Part shown: one piece after another, positions 20,390 to 25,198 of the stretch
How the letters are laid out: each line of letters opens with the position of its first letter
Position numbering within the stretch: the first letter of the stretch is position 1
From: Sporisorium sorghi
Lineage: Eukaryota; Basidiomycota; Ustilaginomycetes; Ustilaginales; Ustilaginaceae
NCBI GenBank assembly: GCA_023212695.1
Contig: JALCCG010000299.1
Coordinates: forward strand, 1-25,198
DNA: 25,198 bases
Reading direction: 5' to 3'
The notes under the pieces: generated by a model
The model's database searches: none
What the model was told of the DNA's origin: nothing
Seen by the model: only the letters and a program-made list of their open reading frames with translations
Translations under genes and position numbers: made by a program

Positions 20390-20835
20390 ATTGCCCGCAT
20401 CATTGGCGCATTGAGCGCCACTCTGCTCGTCGCACTCGCCATCCAGGCTGCTCCTCAGACAAGGGACAGCCACAAGCCAGACAACAGCCTCTCCATCTCC
20501 TCCCCTTCCAAGGACACCATTTGGCACGCTGGTCAACGCGTCAAGTTCACCTGGACCTTCGACAAGACAGACTCGCACCACGTCGATGATCTGAGCCTCA
20601 AGCTCGTCAACGTGGATCAAATCTACACGGTGACGGACGGCGTCTCTGCGCAGCACGGCTTCTCGGATGGCCTGTGCGATACCGCGGGCGACGAGTCCAA
20701 AGTGTGCGCGACATGTGGTTCTGGAGCGTGCCGCCAAAGGTTGTTCCAGCAAGTTACAAGCTTGTCGTGACGGACGCTGAGGCTGGGAAGGTTATCAAGA
20801 ACGCCGACTTGTTTCACATCAACGCCGCCGACTAG
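20390..20835 (+). pseudogene. Decayed third copy of the KRE9/KNH-like secreted protein
   Basis: The reading frame aligns with copy 2 from its first codon: CGCAAC-ATT-GCCCGCATC here versus GCAAC-ATG-GTCCGCATC in copy 2. The start codon is therefore ATT and no other in-frame ATG exists nearby. The signal-peptide core (ALSATLLVALAIQA), the family core (DTIWHAGQRVKFTWTFDKTD) and TDGV...GF...Cys pair remain recognisable. Just after the second Cys, near 20705, the original frame runs off into unrelated residues and stops at 20770. The expected continuation (DMWFW, then a VVPASYKLVV strand) reads on in another frame to a stop at 20833. A two-base gain in the GCGC run is the simplest cause; a one-base loss is also possible. 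Two independent lesions make a working product unlikely. Sequencing error or use of a non-ATG start cannot be excluded from the sequence alone. Confidence 0.75.
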
Positions 20836-21428
20836 TTCAGCACTTGGATCTTGAGGTCGATCTCGGTGCAGGTCCACAGCACGTCGCCTCACGTCGCATT
20901 GCGCCTCACGATGCAGAATCCTACATTCACTGCCTCACAACGCTCCGAAGAAAGATCACGGCACCACAAAGTCGGATATGCTTTACGAATGATCAAATTA
21001 TGTTCACCTTGGTCAGAGGTGCAGAGTGTGTGTGTGTGTGTGCGAGGGATTTTGACGAGCTTGAAAGGATGGCTACGCGCTGGCGAAGAAAGGTCGACCG
21101 AATCTTCTCCACCATCGAAGGATCATCCGCAACGTCGGGCATGAGAATTATACAACGGGCTCAACCAGGCCCTTGGGAATACCCATGTGGGTCACTTTTG
21201 CGAGTTGGAAGAGGGTAGAGATGCAAACAAGAAAGAGGGAAATCGCGACGTTGGACTGGCGGGCGGTGCTGTGCCGATCCAAGTGCGAAACACCCACGTG
21301 TCCTGAAAGAAAGAAGGATGCGTGTTCGAGGCCAAGAGAGTCGCCTAGCGCTGGAATATGTCGACAAGAGGAGGATGCTGGTGGTTTGCGAAGAGATGCT
21401 GAGAATCGGCGGGTGCGCAAGAAGAGAT
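20836..21428. other. Intergenic region after the decayed copy
   Basis: No gene supported. It contains a GT run at 21026-21042 and the 3' end of the eL38 gene, which is transcribed from the right. Confidence 0.5.
21026..21042 (+). repeat. GT dinucleotide microsatellite
   Basis: About eight GT units about 190 bp after the end of the decayed secreted-protein copy, echoing the run after copy 1. Confidence 0.85.
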
Positions 21429-22354
21429 TTACTTGCGGCCCTTGACGGGCTTGCCGATCTCAACAACGTTGAGACCAGGGGGCAGCGACTGCTTGAGCTT
21501 CTCAGCCTTCTGCTTGTCGTCGACCGAGAGCGTGTAGAGGAAGCGCGAGCATCGGATCTTGAACTTGGTCACCTGCTTGCCATCGGCACGGGTGGTGCTC
21601 TTGACGCGGGCGGCCGAAGCGTCCTTTCTGCGAGCAATCTCGAGGAATTTCTTGATGTCGGTAATCTGCTGAGGCTGTTGCGTATGGAAAAGGCGAGAGG
21701 GTCAGAAATGCTGTCTCGTCGGCGTGTGCTTGGAATGCATAATCCAGCATGGCGACATGAGCGACGCCGAGCAAAAGTGTCGAGAGGAGCAGAGGGTTTC
21801 GCTGATCGAGATCGAAGGTGAACGTTTCCATCAAGGCGAGACCGCCCGGTCCAACCTGAATGCGGATGAAGAGGCTGCAATCCGTCTCGCATGGCCTGTC
21901 CACTTCTAGTTCGATGCATGTCCGTAGATTGTCCGTTGCCGGTGTCCGTGTCTGCGGCGATCCTGGTCCGTTCGCCGTTGAAAATCGAACTGGCATCTAA
22001 TCGAGCAGGAGCAGCAATGGACCTGAAACCTCTTCCATCTGGGCCATGCGCAGCTCGAGCATTCCCTACATATCCACCGTACTGTACGTCTAGACCATGG
22101 TCATGTCGATCGCACTCCTGGGCCTTGATGATCATAGGAGCCGATGATGGTGCTGTGTGCGACTGACCCTCGGACGGTGGACGCGCCTGCTCTGCATTAC
22201 ACTGCTGTCTGACGTTGGTGATTGATTGCCGTCACGATTGGACGAATGTCGTGCTGCGCATCATGGTGTATTTCGTTTCGATCTGCTTCCTCTCTGCTCG
22301 TCGTTTGTAACTGCGTCGGCGTCGCTGGATGCTGCTGTTGCTGATGCTTACCAT
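21429..22354 (-). CDS. RPL38: 60S ribosomal protein eL38
   Basis: Two-exon gene on the minus strand encoding 82 aa, the usual eL38 size. Exon 1 is only the ATG (22354-22352), followed directly by a strong donor GTAAGC. The intron is 22351-21675 (677 bp) and ends in GCAACAG. Exon 2 is 21674-21429 and begins [19 protein letters not shown], then [17 protein letters not shown] and [20 protein letters not shown], which is clear eL38. The C-terminal GKPVKGRK is slightly longer than in animals. The M-P junction fits the MP(x)-I-x-x-I-K start common in eL38, which supports the one-codon first exon. A further donor/acceptor pair upstream (GTGAGTTGAG to TCTCTACAG, about 22380-22430) may be a 5' UTR intron. 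The product is a component of the large ribosomal subunit. It is divergently arranged with the uS11 gene. Confidence 0.92.
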
Positions 22355-22631
22355 CTTGACGGATCTCTGTATGTGGTGAGGGGTTCCTGTAGAGACGGAA
22401 GGAGAGTTTGATGTCGACGAGCTCAACTCACTCCATCGCGGACGGGCTCGCCTGTCGCTTTCGAGCTCGCCCTTCATAACACTGGCTCGAATTCTCAAGA
22501 CTTCTGGGTCACCCTTCGCAGCTGCATGTCGCCGTCTGCAGAACCCCCACGAAGATTTGATCCTCAGAGACACGCTCTGCAGCCGCAATTTTTAGATTTA
22601 AAAAGGAAATCCTCGGCCGAGCTTGTTCAGG

Positions 22632-22637
22632 CACGTG
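22632..22637. promoter_or_regulatory. CACGTG palindrome between divergent ribosomal-protein genes
   Basis: Perfect CACGTG in the middle of the divergent promoter. E-box-like sites of this type are bound by bHLH factors such as Cbf1-type proteins, which in several fungi act at ribosomal-protein promoters; its role here is inference. Confidence 0.4.
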
Positions 22638-22907
22638 ATCTGCGCCCTCTTTGTGAAATTCAGGGCACAAAAACCAGTGTCTCTTGGAAATTCTTGGACA
22701 TTTTTTGAAATTTCGGGCAGCAGGGACGAGCTCGCTGCTGGAGCCTGCTGCCAGAAGAGTCGTTCTCGAGGGAGAGTGTAACAGTGACAGCCGCTTAGGC
22801 TCACTTGGCGATTCGAGAGATCTCCAACAGAGTTGCGTTGAGTGTGGTTGAAACATCGGCAACGCTGCTCATCATCACCTCTGAACACCACCCACACATA
22901 CTTCAAG

Positions 22908-23115
22908 GTAAGCATTATCCACAACAACGACGGCAGCTGCATTCACCGTTCAGCAATCCGACTACGCTGCAGCTCGACCCAGCACACTCGGACCGCCGAT
23001 TCTAATCGATTCGCAAACTCGTTGCCTTGTTCCTACATCTATCATCGACCACCAACCACCAACCACCACCATCGATCTTTGCATCTACACGCGCAACTTG
23101 TCGGCAATCGCACAG
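22908..23115 (+). other. Probable 5' UTR intron of the uS11 gene
   Basis: A strong donor, AAG then GTAAGC at 22908, and an acceptor CGCACAG ending directly before the ATG at 23116 bracket about 208 bp with a possible branch point TTCTAATC near 23000. Other acceptors (for example GTTCAG near 22953) are possible. A leader intron ending at the start codon would parallel the one-codon first exon of the neighbouring eL38 gene. Confidence 0.45.
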
Positions 23116-24373
23116 ATGGCTCCCAAGGTCCGTGCTGCTGCTACTAACGAGGTTTCCCTCGGCCCTCAGGTCGGTGAGGGTGAGCTCGTCTTCGGCGTTG
23201 CTCAGTAAGTATCACCAATGCATTCAGCATCTACTACCGACAATTCTCAGCACGTCGCACGCATTTCGCAGATCAGGAGCAGGACGAAGGGCACTGCATC
23301 GGAGGCACGCACGCATTGGAGTCGGAAGACGAGTCAACATGCGAATTGCAAGTGTTGGTCAGCACAGTCAGGCAACCGGGAGGCATGGCATGGTTGGCAA
23401 GGCCTCGCAACACGGAGGTTGGACGCAAGCAGGAATCCATGGGATTCGACGCCATTGCAGGAGAAGCGTTAATTTGCCAGAGTTGGATCGTAGATTCAAT
23501 GCATCATGGTTTGGGGCAAGTCGCAGAGATGGTCAGGATCATTGCTCGGATCGATGCGACGTGCTCGACTCGTTGTCGCATCACCGCCAAACCGAACAAG
23601 CATACTTATACTCTTGTGCACCTCTCTCGCACGCTTCCCGCCAACAGCATCTTCGCCTCGTTCAACGACACCTTCGTCCACGTCACTGATATGTCCGGCA
23701 AGGAAACCGTTGTCCGCGTCACTGGTAAGTTTCAAATGCACAGGCTCTGTCGTCGCACCGCGTCGATCCGGAAGCAATTTGCACGCGATCGTCATCAACG
23801 TCTCAGCCGCATGCCACGCTCGACACCCCGCCATCATTCGCATTGACTTGGAGGATGCTGCATTTCGGTGCAATCTCGACAGGAAGGCTATCATCACGAG
23901 TCAGACTTCTGCATCGGCACCTACTTTTATGGAGTCTGGAGGCAAGGAGCAGCCGTGAATCACGCAGCACGCCAACGATGACACTTGCCAGGATTGACGT
24001 CGGAACGCCCCAATGCCATGGACCACTGCATCGACCCGACGACGCGTTTACTGACCCTTGCACTCCCCTCTCTTCTCGTCGATCGATAGGTGGCATGAAG
24101 GTCAAGGCTGACCGTGACGAGTCGTCGCCCTACGCTGCCATGTTGGCCGCTCAGGACTGCGCCGTCCGCTGCAAGGAGGTTGGCATCACCGCCCTTCACA
24201 TCAAGCTCCGTGCTACCGGTGGTACTGGCACCAAGACCCCCGGCCCTGGTGCCCAGGCCGCTCTCCGTGCCCTTGCCCGTGCCGGCATGCGCATTGGCCG
24301 CATCGAGGACGTCACCCCCGTCCCCACCGACTCGACCCGCAGAAAGGGTGGTCGCCGTGGTCGTCGTCTGTGA
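23116..24373 (+). CDS. RPS14: 40S ribosomal protein uS11 (S14)
   Basis: Three coding exons, 23116-23204, 23648-23724 and 24090-24373, join in phase to encode 149 aa, the usual size. Introns of 443 and 365 bp both start GTAAGT and end AG (GCCAACAG and GATCGATAG). The joined protein reads [18 protein letters not shown], then [19 protein letters not shown] across the first junction (the His codon is split) and [22 protein letters not shown] across the second. It continues [36 protein letters not shown] and ends [26 protein letters not shown], which is clear eukaryotic uS11. The product sits on the small-subunit platform near the mRNA exit and acts in 18S rRNA 3' maturation. No convincing snoRNA was found in either intron. 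Confidence 0.96.
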
Positions 24374-25114
24374 TTTGCTTTGCGTGCTCTTGCGCTCAGC
24401 GTCTCAGCGATGGTCTCGCCTCGCATCTCTCCCCCTTTTTTTTTTTTACTTTCCCTCAACTTTTTTTTTTGGCTTGATGGTCTCAAACACCGTTAGGCCA
24501 AGCCGCGTGGCATACTCCCCCGCGGCTTTGTATGCATACCAGTAGCAGCACACTTTTCGTATCTCCCCTCTCTTTTTTTCTACACAACTCAAACGCATAC
24601 GGGTCGCAATCCATGTAGCCCGGGAGTCTTCTGGCTCAAAAGCACCTCTTTGTCGTTTCGATAGGAAGCGATGAACCAAAACTACATTCTGTTTCCTCTT
24701 GTGCAGGACAAAAGGAACCTGCCTCGGGGACAGCAATGAAAACGCATTTCAGATTCGTTACTCTTTCGGTGTGTGCTTGGTCGTCGAAGTTGAGCGAGTG
24801 GTTGACGGCGAAGCGTTTCTTGAAGGCGAGACGGGCGAGAACATGCGTTCCCTTGATCGGTCCGATCGCCGAGAGAAATCGGGATCTGTTCAAGCATCCG
24901 ATCGGGAAACGCGAAGAAATCTCCGCAGCAGAGCAAAGAAAAGCTCGAAAGCATGAGGTGTCACTGCTTTCCACAAGACCACCACATCCTTTTCGCACAC
25001 AAAGATCCTCCCAAGACATCTGCCTTTCTGTTCGAACGCTTCTCGGCACCTCTGCGCCTATCATTGATTGGTCCGCCTGCACTTCCGGTACCGCACTAGC
25101 ATCGTGAGACCCGA
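24374..25114. other. Region downstream of uS11, no confirmed gene
   Basis: T-rich tracts at about 24437 and 24462 lie just after the uS11 stop and probably belong to its 3' end. Further right, a minus-strand segment from about 24880 to 24770 has markedly C-ending codons (for example LARLAFKKRFAVNHSLNFDD) inside an open frame of 148 codons (25082-24636). The family is not recognised and flanking parts of that frame lack the codon bias, so it is not called as a gene. Confidence 0.4.
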
Positions 25115-25121
25115 CCCCCCG

Positions 25122-25198
<77 letters not shown>
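25115..25198. repeat. C-rich homopolymer at the window edge
   Basis: 84 bases that are all C except one G (25121) and one T (25156), running to the end of the sequence. This does not match a TTAGGG-type fungal telomere and is probably a contig-edge or sequencing artefact. Confidence 0.8.

Larger units (their letters stand above)
22355..23115. promoter_or_regulatory. Shared divergent promoter region of eL38 and uS11 genes
   Basis: This 761-bp interval separates the start codons of two divergently transcribed ribosomal-protein genes and must contain both promoters and leaders. It holds a CACGTG palindrome at 22632-22637, an AT-rich TTTTTAGATTTAAAAAGG patch near 22589-22606 and, on the right, a probable uS11 leader intron. 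On the left a possible eL38 leader intron is seen. Co-regulation through a common element is inferred from the arrangement. Confidence 0.65.

Noticed and set aside
21502..21996. Open frame running from the eL38 intron into its exon on the minus strand
   Set aside because: It reads the eL38 exon in the wrong frame and has no family resemblance; the spliced eL38 model explains the exon.
23975..24054. Possible C/D-box snoRNA in uS11 intron 2 (ACGATGA ... CTGA, about 80 nt)
   Set aside because: The C box has a mismatch, flanking bases form no terminal stem, and no D'/C' boxes or guide region were recognised.
25115..25198. Telomeric repeat at the right edge
   Set aside because: Pure C with single G and T interruptions, no CCCTAA-type period.

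Overview
The window looks like nuclear DNA of a smut-type basidiomycete (Ustilaginomycotina; inference). Long intronless genes sit among ribosomal-protein genes whose coding sequence is split by introns. Codons are strongly C-ending, gene leaders are pyrimidine-rich, and several long poly-A/poly-T runs lie between genes. A 10-N assembly gap is present, and the right edge is an 84-base C-rich homopolymer that is probably a contig-edge artefact.

Layout. 415-4728 (+) encodes the CLU1/TIF31 clustered-mitochondria protein. After a 2.1 kb gene-free, pyrimidine-rich stretch, 6826-11271 (+) encodes HMG-CoA reductase with all four catalytic residues identifiable. It converges on a PITH-domain protein gene (11476-12147, -) across a T48 tract. 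From about 13.2 to 16.76 kb (+) lies an SMP/C2-domain membrane protein of the tricalbin/Mug190 type. Its first exon is obscured by a faulty assembly join and its C-terminus is displaced by a one-base frameshift. From 17.9 to 20.8 kb there is a tandem family of small secreted KRE9/KNH-like proteins: two intact genes (17916-18419 and 19409-19885) and one decayed copy (20390-20835) that lacks its start codon and carries a frameshift. From 21.4 to 24.4 kb a divergent pair of ribosomal-protein genes, eL38 (-) and uS11/RPS14 (+), shares one intergenic region.

The genes form no pathway together. They are mostly housekeeping (mitochondrial distribution/translation, sterol synthesis, proteasome-linked, ER contact sites, ribosome), plus one lineage-type secreted family. 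No virus, transposon, CRISPR or bacterial-type system was seen. The most informative oddities are: (i) two error-mirrored copies of one ~200-bp segment flanking the N gap, where wrong bases copy the preceding base in the left copy and mostly the following base in the right copy, a sign of polymerase stutter through poly-A; (ii) the decayed third secreted-protein copy; (iii) the C-terminal frameshift in the C2 protein; (iv) long A tracts about 55 nt after the stop codons of two unrelated genes.
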